From Ixodes scapularis (Eukaryota > Arthropoda > Arachnida > Ixodida > Ixodidae), in NCBI RefSeq assembly GCF_016920785.2, contig NW_024609958.1, forward strand, positions 1,922,001-1,986,000: a stretch of DNA of 64,000 nucleotides. Reading direction: 5' to 3'. The notes under the pieces were generated by a model that worked only from the letters and a program-made list of their open reading frames with translations, was not told the DNA's origin and searched no databases. How positions within the stretch are numbered: position 1 is the stretch's first letter; each line of letters opens with the position of its first letter. The position numbers and the translations under genes are program-made. This document shows positions 11,525 through 21,608 of the stretch, in pieces.

Positions 11525-12164
11525 AGAAGTGCAGGCATACTTCTCGAATCACAGAATCCGCTGGAAATTTATCGTCGAGAGGGCCGCATGGTGGGGCGGA
11601 TTTTGGGAAAGAATGGTGCGATCCGTCAAGGTGTCTCTGCGCAAGGTGTTGGGACGCAGCAGCGTGGATTTTGAGGAACTAACGACTGTACTGGCCGAGG
11701 TCGAGGCCGTCATAAATTCTCGCCCTCTGACGTACGTGTACGCAAACGCCGAGGAACCAGAGGTGCTCTCCCCAACTCACTTCCTAGTGGGGAGGAAACT
11801 AACGAGCCTTCCGCCACATCGACTACCAACGGAAGCGCTACCAGCTGGAGATCAGCTTGCTCGAAGATGGAAATACCGCACTGCGGTGGTGGACAATTTC
11901 TGGAGACGGTGGCGGCGAGAGTATCTGCTGAAACTAAGGTCAGCGCACCTGGTCAAACCCACTGCCTCATCGGGACTCCAAGTGGGTGACCTAGTTCTTC
12001 TAAAGGAAGGCCGTCTACCAAGACACACGTGGAAAACCTGTAGAATAGAGGAGATCATTCAAGGAAGGGACGGCAGAGCAAGAGCATGTAAACTGATCCT
12101 ACCCGGGGGAGGAAGGCTTTCCCAGCCCATTCAACATCTGTACCCGTTGGAGTTAAAAGAATGA
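11505..12164 (+). CDS. BEL integrase C-terminus and DUF5641 (shifted frame)
   Basis: This frame continues the integrase: it carries the catalytic Glu in WWGGFWERMVR and then the DUF5641 tail typical of BEL/Pao integrases (LSPTHFLVGRK). The frame offset is explained by a tandem GGTC at 11514-11517 and 11518-11521; one copy is the likely original. The Met given by the frame start is not a real start. Either this copy makes a truncated integrase or the product comes by frameshifting, for which I see no slippery site. The frame stops just before the polypurine tract. Confidence 0.85.
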   Translation: MPSGRSEEVQAYFSNHRIRWKFIVERAAWWGGFWERMVRSVKVSLRKVLGRSSVDFEELTTVLAEVEAVINSRPLTYVYANAEEPEVLSPTHFLVGRKLTSLPPHRLPTEALPAGDQLARRWKYRTAVVDNFWRRWRREYLLKLRSAHLVKPTASSGLQVGDLVLLKEGRLPRHTWKTCRIEEIIQGRDGRARACKLILPGGGRLSQPIQHLYPLELKE

Positions 12165-12180
12165 CCGTGGCCGCTCATTC

Positions 12181-12190
12181 CGGGGGAGAT
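12181..12190 (+). promoter_or_regulatory. Polypurine tract
   Basis: cgggggagat lies directly before the 3' LTR and would prime plus-strand DNA synthesis. Confidence 0.75.
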
Positions 12191-12707
12191 TGTTGTAAGT
12201 TTGAACTCTGACTCGGAGCTCGGGAGGGCAAGAAACAGAAAAACCGACAACGAGATGGCGATAAATCTCACGTGGTACGGCGCAGCGTAAGAACGTAAAC
12301 AGACAAGACGAAAAATAAGCACACACAAAGAAAAAAGAGACGAGCACGAGGAAAGCACGTGGATGCTCGGGTAACCTCGACTGGCACCTGACGGACTGAG
12401 CTTTGCCCGCGGCCTCGCGTCTTGTTTACACCAGCTCGGGCGAACTTGAGCAAGACGAGAGGCCTGCCGCCGCCATCAACCATCTGGGGGTGCGAGAAGC
12501 GGAATCTGAAACGCCGGTCGTAGGAGAGAGAAGGAAGACACGAGCAACAGCAACAGCCCGATGTGGGAACAAGAGAGATCGAAAAACGAACGCCACGAAA
12601 GACGCCACGCAAAAAGAACTCTTCTGTGCTTAACGAAGCTTAAGTTGTAGATTTAGAATAATAAACAGTTCGTGTTGGGTTAAACCTTGCGGTTGTCATT
12701 AACAACA
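12191..12707 (+). repeat. BEL 3' LTR
   Basis: 517 bp, same ends as the 5' LTR, two base differences from it. Followed by the target duplication acctg at 12708-12712. Confidence 0.93.
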
Positions 12708-13386
12708 ACCTGCACGATCTTCTACGGGGTAATCTACAACAAAAGCACGTATTGTCCTTTCATACAACAGCGCGGTAGAGTTTCATGTTCAAGGCCTCAC
12801 CTACAAACAAAGAATACCAGTTCATTCCACCGTGACGTCATGTGATAAATGTTGACAGGGGCGTCCTTATTGGACAGGGGCATGGTGACATTTTGATGTA
12901 ATTTAGGATGACATAGAATTTATATAGAGGTCGAAGTCTTTTCGCATCCCTCGTCAGACAGACAGGATGTCAGGGAAGGGACCGTGGTCAGTATTTGATG
13001 GAACGTTTTTTTGAGCCCACTGAAGACTACTCGTCGTCCGAAATCACTACCTTCAAGGCAAAGTGCCAAGCATACGGGAAAGTAATTTCCAGAATCAAAA
13101 ACTTCCACTTGCAACTTCAAGCTTCATCTCATTTGGCGTCTCAAACAAATTTGAAAAAATGTGTTGCAGTATTAGTACTTCTGTATTTGTATTTCTGCCC
13201 TCCCTAAAATGTATTCCTGTATTTGTATTTCCAAATTCTTTTTGCCTCCATTTAAAATGTATTTCCGATATGTATCGCGATACATTTTTACAGATATCTT
13301 TCAGTATCAGTATTTTAGCTACTATTTTAATGTATCCCAGTATTTGTACCTCCAAATACATTTTTGAGTATTTCTGCCTAACCCTG

Positions 13387-13772
13387 CTCTACCGATAACA
13401 AAAACAAGATCAGCGAAATCAAACAGTTGATATGTGGCTTGATCAGGAGCACACGCTTTCGTCAGGTTTGTGGACTACACGTGTTGAATGTTCTGTTCAT
13501 AAGAATCCTCAATAATGTCGAGTTTCCTAGGTTGGGGTGCCCACAACAGCTGTGAAATGAGCGACCATCCAGTCCAGGCTCCCAGGCAGAAAAACGTCTT
13601 TATCTCGTGCCTTCCTTTCGAGCCGTCCGCACGTGTCTCGTGCCACGTCGCACGTGGGTCGCTCAACAATCACTACAAATAACAGGAGTCGGCAACCTTT
13701 TTTTTTGCTGCCGCTGGCCAAATCGCCGCAAAACGGAGACGGAGCGGAACGGACGGAAAAACGAAGATTTTT
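13387..13772. repeat. Dispersed repeat copy B, right half
   Basis: Starts with the second ctctaccg and then matches copy A from about 5400 to 5605. It contains an additional stretch at about 13515-13680 that copy A lacks, so either copy A lost it or copy B gained it. Confidence 0.7.
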
Positions 13773-16361
13773 GGGGGGGATCAGCTTATAAAAAGTAAAA
13801 GATGAAAAACTCTCACCTTCCCATAGGGATGTGCAATTATGTTCTCTTCAGACAGGAACAGGCAACGTTATATTTCTCGAGCCCACTTTAAGTAAAATTT
13901 GAGGTATTGAATATGGCTTTCCAAAATGCGAACATCCACATTAATACTGAACTGAAAGTCGTAAACCATTTTGGAAGTTCTCATGTGTCATTCGAAAAAC
14001 TCACGTTTTACTTCACGGTTTTCATCTTGAAAATGTATGCTGGCAGATATATACGTGCTGTAGCGAACTGTTTATTCAAGTTCCCTGCGAGATTTCGTAG
14101 TCGTGAAAATTTTAGTTCAGGGAAGTCAACGGTTCGTGTTTATTCTTACCCCGTGTTTATTGGTACCCAGAGTGTAAAAGATAAAAACGCCAGAACGACC
14201 TCGCTTAGTCTCGCCGTAGCTCACTCCCAAACCTTTTGGGTCAAATTTTTGAGAGGCTGTGGGTAGTATATGAAGGATCCGAGCGCGGTTTTGCCGATTC
14301 ATTCGATCTCGCGCAAGCCAGCAGTCAAGTCGACGCAACCTCGTTCGCTGCTGTCGATGATGATGGTCGCTGCTGCTTTCTCGACGTTTGTTCTTCCTTT
14401 TTGTTTCTTGCACAAGTTCGCCGAGTAAACCTTTATTTTCAGTCCATTACTCATCGTCAAAATACAGTTCTTCTTGCTTCCCTGGACGTGTTCTATAAAT
14501 TCGAGCCTGTTGTTACTGCTTCCTGTAAAAAGTATTTGTCGAGTAAAAAATGCACTGGCATGCATATATTTCCTATTTTGAAACATGCGATCAAGCAATG
14601 ACCGCGGCGACTATAGGAGGTTTTCATGGCAGCAAATTCGACTCCCTAAAAAATATAGTGAGAGCTATGCATCGGTCACTTCAGGACGCGCGCGTGAGAA
14701 ACACCTAACTTTGCACAAGGTTGGCAATTCTAGGGTCATCACTTGAGCCTAAAACGGTTTGTTCCAAGTATAAGTTGTGGTTAGAGTACATAGATTTGAC
14801 ATTTCTTTGGCTTTTTTTTTTTGTCTCCCCACATAATTTTCAAAGTGCCGGACTTCAACCAAAGATACCACTTATGACTTGAACTAAAGATGGCGCCGTA
14901 ACTACAGTTATGAGGGCTTCCTGCATGCGTGAAACGCTTAGTGAGAAAGGTTTCGTTTGTAATTTGAAGCGAGCATAAGGACGGCAGAGGCTTAGAAACA
15001 TTTCTACTCATTTTAGCAATAAAGTTATCTTTGTACGTTCGTACAAGTCCGAAATGGAGGTAATCTTGGATCTATATACTTAATATTCAGATGTCGCGCT
15101 CAATTTTGAGATACCCACATCTGTTGTGCGAACACGAGCTTGTTTGTAAATAGCGCGTTGGCTCATGGCTCATTGTAAGCATCTCTGTGGCCACTACGAG
15201 ACTATTTTCGTTTCGAATAAGCACAAGGTATACGTAGTATGTGGGGCGTGCGGACTCTGCACCGGGGCGAACACTTTTATACTTGACCCCGAATTCGCCT
15301 CTGCGGACACCGGGTGCGGACTAGGGTCCGGAAAACGCAGCAGGTCCCACAGCGTCTGATGCTATACAGTCAAATGTTGCCGAGCAAAGAGTGTAAAAAG
15401 TGCATCGTCACGGCGTAGTGTTTTTTTTTGTGTGTGTTCTCTATCTCTGTTTGAGCCAATCACGTGCAGAAAAAAAAGCGCAGTATCGCGGCCCTTCAAT
15501 GCGTATGATTGGTCGATTCGCTGATAGCAAAGCCAGAAGAAGAATCGGTGCTGTGACGATGAACTTTTGACGTTCCTTGAGTGGCTACGTCGGATCGTCG
15601 GCAGCGGTCGGAGTGAAAAAGAGTATAGAAGACACGTCGACACACACACAAAAACTAGATGCGTTCAGCTCACAGTGAAGCAGACACACCATAAATAACA
15701 TAGATATAGCGTCTTTACTCTCTGCACAGCTCCCGGTGAGTTGGGAAACAGATCCAAATGGGAAATGTTAGTTCGGTGGGCGTTGACAGGGGGGGGGGGG
15801 GGGGGGGGAACTTCTCAGCTCGCTCTAAAATTACAGTCCTTTTGTAGTGATCTACTGATCTTCAATCATTTTTACAATTATCGACTGTTTACTACGTATA
15901 TTCTGTGGAAAGGATTACCCTCTTCTGCAGGGACCCTCTCTAAACGCGAAATAAGCGCCTTTCTGGTCCTTTATTTGTTAATCGCGCGTCGTACCATTTC
16001 GGTTACTTTTTTGTATTCAAAAGCCTTTGCATTAAACTTCCATCACTCCCAGGAAAATGTGGCGTGTTTGTTGGCAAACTTTCCGTGAACGTCGCAGCAC
16101 ATTTTTTGCGAGGTAAATGTAACTAACGGCAAAGTATACTCGGTCACACCATTTTGACCAAAGCAAGGGTGGAAGCGCTGCGCCAATTGCGCCATTGTGC
16201 ACCAATCCAGTTTTGCTGCGCCGTTCTGCTCCCAGCGCACATGTTGCGCCAAAACTAGCCAAACAAGTTTTTTTTTAAGGCTATATTTATTGGAGTTTTC
16301 TTTTTTATTGGCCACAGTGGTTTACCGTGTTGCGTTTGTTTAGGTAATTCTGAAAAAAAAA
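13773..16361. other. Region without supported gene
   Basis: At 14190-14440 a pyrimidine-rich stretch with acaagttcgccgagtaaac resembles the end of the LTR-like sequence at 1555-1761 and may be another LTR fragment. At 15398-15560 short inverted arms (gtgcatcgtcac / gtgacgatgaac) suggest a weak foldback element with a relative near 27120-27240. A G homopolymer lies at 15790-15808. Open frames are short and unsupported. Confidence 0.4.
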
Positions 16362-16363
16362 TA

Positions 16364-16538
16364 GGGACTTTTAGCAAACCGTTACCGCGTACCGCGCAAT
16401 ACCGGAGCCTTTGAAGTATGCTTTTAAGCGCGCGCCCGAGTGATACCGTGACCGCAGGGCGCACACATAAAAGCATGCTTCAAAGCATGCTTCAAAGGCC
16501 CCGGTAGTGCGCGGTACGCGGTAACGTTTTAAAGGCCC
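16364..16538. mobile_element. Foldback MITE with TA target
   Basis: Arms including cgttaccgcgtaccgcgc and gcgcggtacgcggtaacg are exact reverse complements. Ends AGGG...CCCT are flanked by TA at 16362-16363 and 16539-16540. About 175 bp, non-coding. Confidence 0.7.
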
Positions 16539-16540
16539 TA

Positions 16541-17336
16541 TTGCTTTAAACTACCATACCAATGTGGTGTCAACGGCGTGTAAGTCTGATCTACGAAAAT
16601 GACACATGCACAGGTCGCTTTGTCAGAGTATACTCATCAGAACTCTGACAAACGACGAGACGATGCATCGTTTCGTCATTCACTTAATCTTTGTTTTGTT
16701 TTTTTGTACAGTGGCACTGAGCGTGATCGAGTTCATTAGAAACACGACACACACGCATTAAATCGCCGCAAAGTCTCTTACAAGCGCCCCCCCCCCCCTC
16801 AAAAAAACAAAATGACACATCCCGTTTTTTTTTTTTTTAATCTAATTAGTAATTTGCGGCATCGGTACCCGACAAGCGTGCTCGCTGCGGGTTCCCTCGT
16901 GCTTATCGCACCATGACACGCTAATCCACAGCATCCGTACTATACGGAATATCCCTTCCCATGACATGCAAATTCCCAATTCGCTCCCGCATTTTTTTTT
17001 TTTTTTTTGCCTGTGATTTTTGCGCACAATATTGGTTCCTGTGACACCCGAGTGTGAGGGGGCCGGGTTCTTCCGTCTATATCGCACTGTGAAGCGCGAG
17101 TGCACTGCGTCCGCGTTCTGCTGCCGTACCCGTGACAGGGGAGTTCCTAGTGAATTCCCACAATTGCACTCGCGAGTTCGCCGTGCCTGCGATATGCATC
17201 AGTAATGAAAATACATTAAGTGTGCAGGCGAGCTGGTGATAGTTAATCATGATGCTTAAAACCCGAGACTGTGGTGAGGGAAAAGTTAAGAAACTTTGAA
17301 GTTGAAGAGTTTCCGTTTCAGGTAGCTTGTAATGCC
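16541..17336. other. Region without supported gene
   Basis: Contains a C homopolymer near 16787-16797 and T/A homopolymers near 16826-16838 and 16991-17008. No domain-bearing frame is seen. Confidence 0.4.
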
Positions 17337-17452
17337 CCCCCCCCCCCCCCCCACACACACACACGCGTGCGTGCGCGCGTACGAACGCACGCACGCACGC
17401 ACGTACGCGTGTACACACGCACGCACCAACACACGCGCACACACACATACAG
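17337..17452. repeat. Poly-C and CA/CG microsatellite
   Basis: A C homopolymer at about 17336-17352 is followed by (CA)n, then alternating ACGC/GTGC words to about 17452. Low-complexity frames on both strands here are artefacts. Confidence 0.9.
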
Positions 17453-18114
17453 AAACACAATTTACCTTTTCATTTCGGGTGGGCATTCTTTCAGGACCTT
17501 ATGGTATAGACGCTTTGCAGCAGCTGTGCATGGACGCCGCCGTAACTGACCTTCAGTTTTTGCTTCCTCTTATTCCGTTTATTTCTCCTCATCATTACCA
17601 TAGCAGGCCAGGTTCGTGCCATATTAGATTCAACTGTGTCCTTTTCTAAAGCATCGGCCTTTGTAGAGGATCGTCAACTACCGTTTCAGTTGCTCGGCAT
17701 CTCGGTAAGACAAGAAAAGGTCAGCAATGGCGGCTGTAATTTGGCGCGTGTGTAAAGCGTCTATATAAATTTACATAAGAGCTTGATGGCATTTGTTCAC
17801 CTATCATCCAATCCCTGGGGAAAGCAATAAGTACTCTATAACAAATAAACATTTGGCATAATATATATTTATTTTTGCGTGTTTGGGGTGCTTTTGCTGA
17901 AACTGCTTCCGCGTTCCTCATTCGTGTAGTAAACCCAACATTAAAGCAATAATTGGTTGCCTTAATCATCTGTAGAGTTTCTTGTAAATGACGTACGTGG
18001 CGAATACACCTGCTGGCACTCAAACAGCAAGCCGGCGGGAGGACGAGGAGAACAGTGGGAATGTCCTGCTGGGCGGAGCAAATTCTAAACCGTTATGCTA
18101 GAACGCATCCAAGC
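17453..18114. other. Region without supported gene
   Basis: Unique-looking sequence. Frames up to 105 codons overlap microsatellite sequence and have no recognisable domain. Confidence 0.35.
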
Positions 18115-18326
18115 AATGCGGAGAGAAAGTCGTCTGCTCCTTGTACAGGAGTTGCCGTGACGTCATAACGACGCCGAACTCTGATTGGTTTTGATTGAAA
18201 GGATAGTGGGTAGACCTCAATGCTAGGTGCCTTGAGGTATACCCTCTATTTAATTTCAATCAGCCAATAAGAGCTCGGCGTTTTGACGTCGCGCAACCCC
18301 TGTGCAAGAAGCAGACAAACTTAAGT
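18115..18326. mobile_element. Foldback MITE, family F copy 1
   Basis: The left arm (gtcgtctgctcc, acgtcataacg) pairs imperfectly with the right arm (cgttttgacgtc, caagaagcagac). The whole unit resembles the outer element at 35403-36010: both share aatgcggagag, tagtgggtagac, a gccaatag/gccaataa word and an aagaagcagac end. About 210 bp, non-coding. Confidence 0.65.
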
Positions 18327-19202
18327 TGTCTGCTTGTTTCTGAAGTTAAGAAAAACCTTCCGTTTTATGGTCTTTCTTGCTAGTTTTGTCAGTCAATTTT
18401 TTTTATTAAACTCTTAATGAAGCTTTTTTGTTTCTATTTAGTCAGTGATGCCTCTTTTAGTAAGGGTTAATTAAGTGCTTATGTATGAGCAGGAATGGTA
18501 TAGGTGGTATCATAAAGTTTTCAATATTTTGCATTTGTACTTTTATCATATAAAGTAGATTTGTACTACGTTGAGTATTGGAATACTTTTGATTTGTACT
18601 CTGTTCAGAGTATTCGAATACTTTTGTTTACTAAATAGGGACTTGAAACATTTGTATTTCCTAGTGATGAACTGTAGTCAGTATTGGATTTTATTTCATA
18701 CCATGCTATTGCGGCTTCAAATGGTTTTGTTCTTAACTTACGGAACGTGCGGTTTACGTTGTTAAACAGTGAAAATGTCTTATTTTCATGAGGCTTAAGT
18801 TGTTTTTTCTTTAGTTGCCTATGCCTACTATTGTAAATCCATGAGAAGAACCAACCCGCTACCACCAGGACAGTTCTCAATGGCAGCCATTCAAATATAT
18901 TTTTTGCTATGGGCTGGAATATATTTAAGGAAAAGTCATGTTTGGAAATGGTGGTGGAACGTATCATGGAGATGCTTTTTTATTTATATTTCTTTTCGTA
19001 TTTCGAAAAACACATCTTTGCTTATAGCACCAAGCAGCTCCAAGATTTGCTTATACTGCTACGAAACTCGATTTTTGTTGCTCCTGAGCTGCTCCAAAGC
19101 TGAACTTTTACCACTCCAAAGCTGCTCCTAATGGGCATCTTTGCTGCTCCCAGACCTGCTCCAAAAGGCTGAAGCTTGCTTCCACCCCTGCCAAAGGGTA
19201 AA
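18327..19202. other. Unassigned, with hAT-like right end
   Basis: Words such as gagtattcgaatac near 18610 and repeated gctgctcc units at 19030-19165 are typical of subterminal repeats. Read on the minus strand from about 19190, caggggtggaagcaagc looks like a hAT end. A matching left end and 8-bp duplication were not found, so no element is called. Confidence 0.35.
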
Positions 19203-19239
19203 CAGTACCAGGTCAATTCCATGAATTGACCTGGTACTG
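19203..19239. repeat. Perfect 16-bp palindrome
   Basis: cagtaccaggtcaatt and its exact reverse complement are separated by 5 bases. Confidence 0.9.
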
Positions 19240-19794
19240 CTGTGATGAGACCATATCAGCTTCGCGCGGTTTTTTGTCGACGTACAGTGTGCCGTACCTT
19301 CGAGGTCTTTATCTTCAGTTACTTGACTTGTCCAGTCTCCGGTTGCTTCCTTCTTTGTGTCGCGTTTGAGAGGTGTTTGTGGCCAGCAGAGCTGAAAAGC
19401 TCTAATGGCAACATTGAAAAAGTCACCTCAGGGGAAGGCAGGGGTTTACTCTTTGGACTGCAGACTTTGTTCCCAACTGTTTACAAACTATTTTGTGCTG
19501 TCAAATGAATGCGTTAGAAGGTCGCTCCAGCTCCCGCAAAGCAGCAGGAAAAAAATGCTCGGCATATTTCATTTTTAGACTGCCTGCTCGACCCGCAAGC
19601 CTGCCTTACCGTGACGTCACGGCATTGAAAAGCGCGGGTATGTCTGAATCTTGGTTTTGGCGTCATTTTCATTTGCCGATTCACCATAACTATTCTTAAT
19701 TTCGCGATACTCAATAGCAAATCGAAAAGAGTAAAGGCCGGTGATTTCGAAAATATAGTTACTTGGGCAGCTCTAAAAACCGTCGGAGTATTCT
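19240..19794. other. Region without supported gene
   Basis: A frame at 19242-19508 (88 codons) has no recognised domain. Nothing else stands out. Confidence 0.35.
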
Positions 19795-20118
19795 CTTAAC
19801 AATGCAGACATGCGGATTCAAGAACCGGTAACGGGTCAAGTGTTAGCTTTGCGTCCGCCGCACACAAAGAAAAAAAACATTGACGACAACGTTGCTAGGC
19901 AGGCTAGCGGGTTGTTACCCGAGACGGAGGCTAAAAAGGAAAACCAACAGAGCACCTTAGTTGTTTTTTCTCCCTTTTTTTTGCCTCCGTCTCGGAACGC
20001 AACCCGCTAGTCTGCCCAGCAGCGTTGCCGTCTATAGGTTTTTGTTCATGTGCGGCGGACACAAAGCTAACGCCGAACCCGTTACCGTTTCCTGAATCCG
20101 CATGCCTGCATTGTTAAG
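19795..20118. mobile_element. Foldback MITE
   Basis: Ends cttaacaatgcag and ctgcattgttaag are inverted. The arms stay similar for about 135 bp on each side (cggtaacgggt, gtccgccgcaca, agcgggttg, gagacggaggc). About 324 bp, non-coding. Confidence 0.75.
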
Positions 20119-20429
20119 AGTCGACAGCCCTGTTTACTCCCTCATGACGCTGGAATAAAAGTTTCCTAGACAGGACTGTACTCCACTGTGTACACCTGCG
20201 CCCATGAAAGCGTTATTTTCCAGGAGTAACTCCATAGGAACACGTCTGTAAAAACTGGCAATAAATGCCGAAGACGAAAAAGGTGCAGGGTTGCAGCTAG
20301 ACTCTGTGAGACCAACGCATTCGTGTTCACAAAAAACTTATTTCTCTTCACTTAAATGGTAGTTCCGGAACCAATTTAAATGTTTTCAACTAACCAATCT
20401 TTTTAAAGAGCGCTAGAAATTGAGCCTAC

Positions 20430-20960
20430 TACAGCAAGTTTTCCAAAACTTTTTCGATCATTTTTAATTGTATAAGTATGATAAAACCGAAACCTAAACT
20501 AACCTGCAACTTTACTGGTCCGCCATCTTGTTGCGACTTCAGATGCTGTATGAACATCAGCACATGGGCAGCTTGAGCCTGTCTCACTCAGCATCAGAAA
20601 CATTCTGAAAGCTGTCGGAAATCGTCCGTGAGAAATAATTGAATACGATTCCTCAGGTTTATCTGGGCAATCACCATCAAATACAAGATTTTAAGCGGGA
20701 GATTTCAGACAATTCGTCATTCGCATTTGATCCTCAGACGCTCACTGTATGACTACAACACACAACGCCGTGGAAGAGGCAGCGTCGTCTGCTCTCGGAT
20801 GCAACATTTGACGTCACGAGCGCCCCTGCTCCTTGTTGCCAGTAAAGCGACGGCCAGTGATTCGGGATTGTTCGTGTAAACTTCAAAACTCGTTTTCTCA
20901 TAAGAAAATTATCATTTTGATGAGATGTTTGGTAAACACATTAATTAAGGGGTGGATATT
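20430..20960. repeat. Dispersed repeat D, copy 1
   Basis: Part 20500-20750 resembles 29530-29780 (shared tccgccatctt, attcg.c.ttcgcatttgat). Part 20790-20960 resembles 31990-32200 (shared tttgacgtca, gtaaacttcaaaa, ttttctcataagaaaa-like). These look like pieces of one dispersed non-coding repeat family. Ends are not defined. Confidence 0.5.
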
Positions 20961-21554
20961 TTATGCATGTTGAAATTTTTTGTAAAAATCGATGAACACC
21001 ATTATTTCGACGGAAAAAGAAAAAAAAAAGCGAAACCTAAAGCAACAACTTGAAACACGAAAGCATACAACACATAGGGGCGGACACACACAGACAGGGC
21101 AGTTCTTTCAAGTAGCAACCGACGTTTATGATGCCTCCTCAATTGAGCAGGCATCATACAATCGATTGAGGCAATTAGCAACCGACGTTTATATTGCCTT
21201 CTCAATTTTCATGTTTTAGGTCAGCTGTGTCAACCTGCTCTGTGTCCTTGTTTCCTAAAGCAACACATCTGCGGACATTCCACGAATTCTTTCGGCTGCC
21301 AACTCACTCGCAAAAAGCAAGCAAAACTGGAAACGTGAAATTATCCTTATTTTTGCGAAGGCAGTAGCTCTGCTGAAGACTGGAACTTAAAGAAAGAGGT
21401 GATGAAAAGGACAGACAAGGATACTTATCGACGCACTCACTCTGGGGTTCTCTACCGTTTTTCTTTAGAGACATTAGGGGCTTGTTTTTTGCTTTGAGCT
21501 AAGTTGTTTTTATTTTTTTAGGAAATATAAATCGGCAAGATTTATCTTAGTTAT
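20961..21554. other. Region without supported gene
   Basis: Contains two similar words around caaccgacgtttat (21118, 21179) and a short imperfect repeat of the aattgag type. No gene seen. Confidence 0.35.
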
Positions 21555-21608
21555 GTTTATTATGCAATTAAATGCAAAGGTGTAAGCGAGCTGAACAGGA
21601 ATGACGAA
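21555..21608. mobile_element. SINE-end fragment next to gypsy remnant
   Basis: tgcaaaggtgtaagcgagct and the following bases match the left end of the retroposon at 35561-35610 (tgcaaaggtgcaagcgagct). It abuts the gypsy integrase remnant, so either a partial retroposon inserted here or the two were joined by deletion. Confidence 0.5.

Larger units (their letters stand above)
7906..12707 (+). mobile_element. BEL/Pao LTR retrotransposon lacking RT
   Basis: A structurally complete element of 4802 bp with two 517-bp LTRs, a 5-bp target duplication acctg (7901-7905 and 12708-12712), a primer-binding site, a polypurine tract and one main reading frame. The coding region holds Gag, zinc knuckles, a BEL-type aspartic protease and integrase. 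The segment that should encode reverse transcriptase and RNase H is missing. The LTRs differ at only two positions, so insertion is recent. BEL elements are normally 6 kb or more. It is a non-autonomous deletion derivative that must use enzymes supplied in trans. Confidence 0.9.
6874..13386. mobile_element. hAT-type element interrupted by BEL retrotransposon
   Basis: Left end cagggttaagcag and right end, read inward on the other strand, cagggttaggcag form an inverted repeat. The 8-bp sequence ctctaccg flanks both sides (6866-6873 and 13387-13394), as expected for hAT insertion. Subterminal gtatcgcgata words occur near both ends (6889, 6999, 13273 areas), and gtatttgtatttc-type words fill the right side. 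Removing the nested BEL element leaves about 1.7 kb. No transposase (RNase H-fold DDE with dimerisation domain) is visible, so it is non-autonomous. Confidence 0.8.

Noticed and set aside
17077..17460. Cys/His-rich frame
   Set aside because: Encoded by a CA/CG microsatellite.
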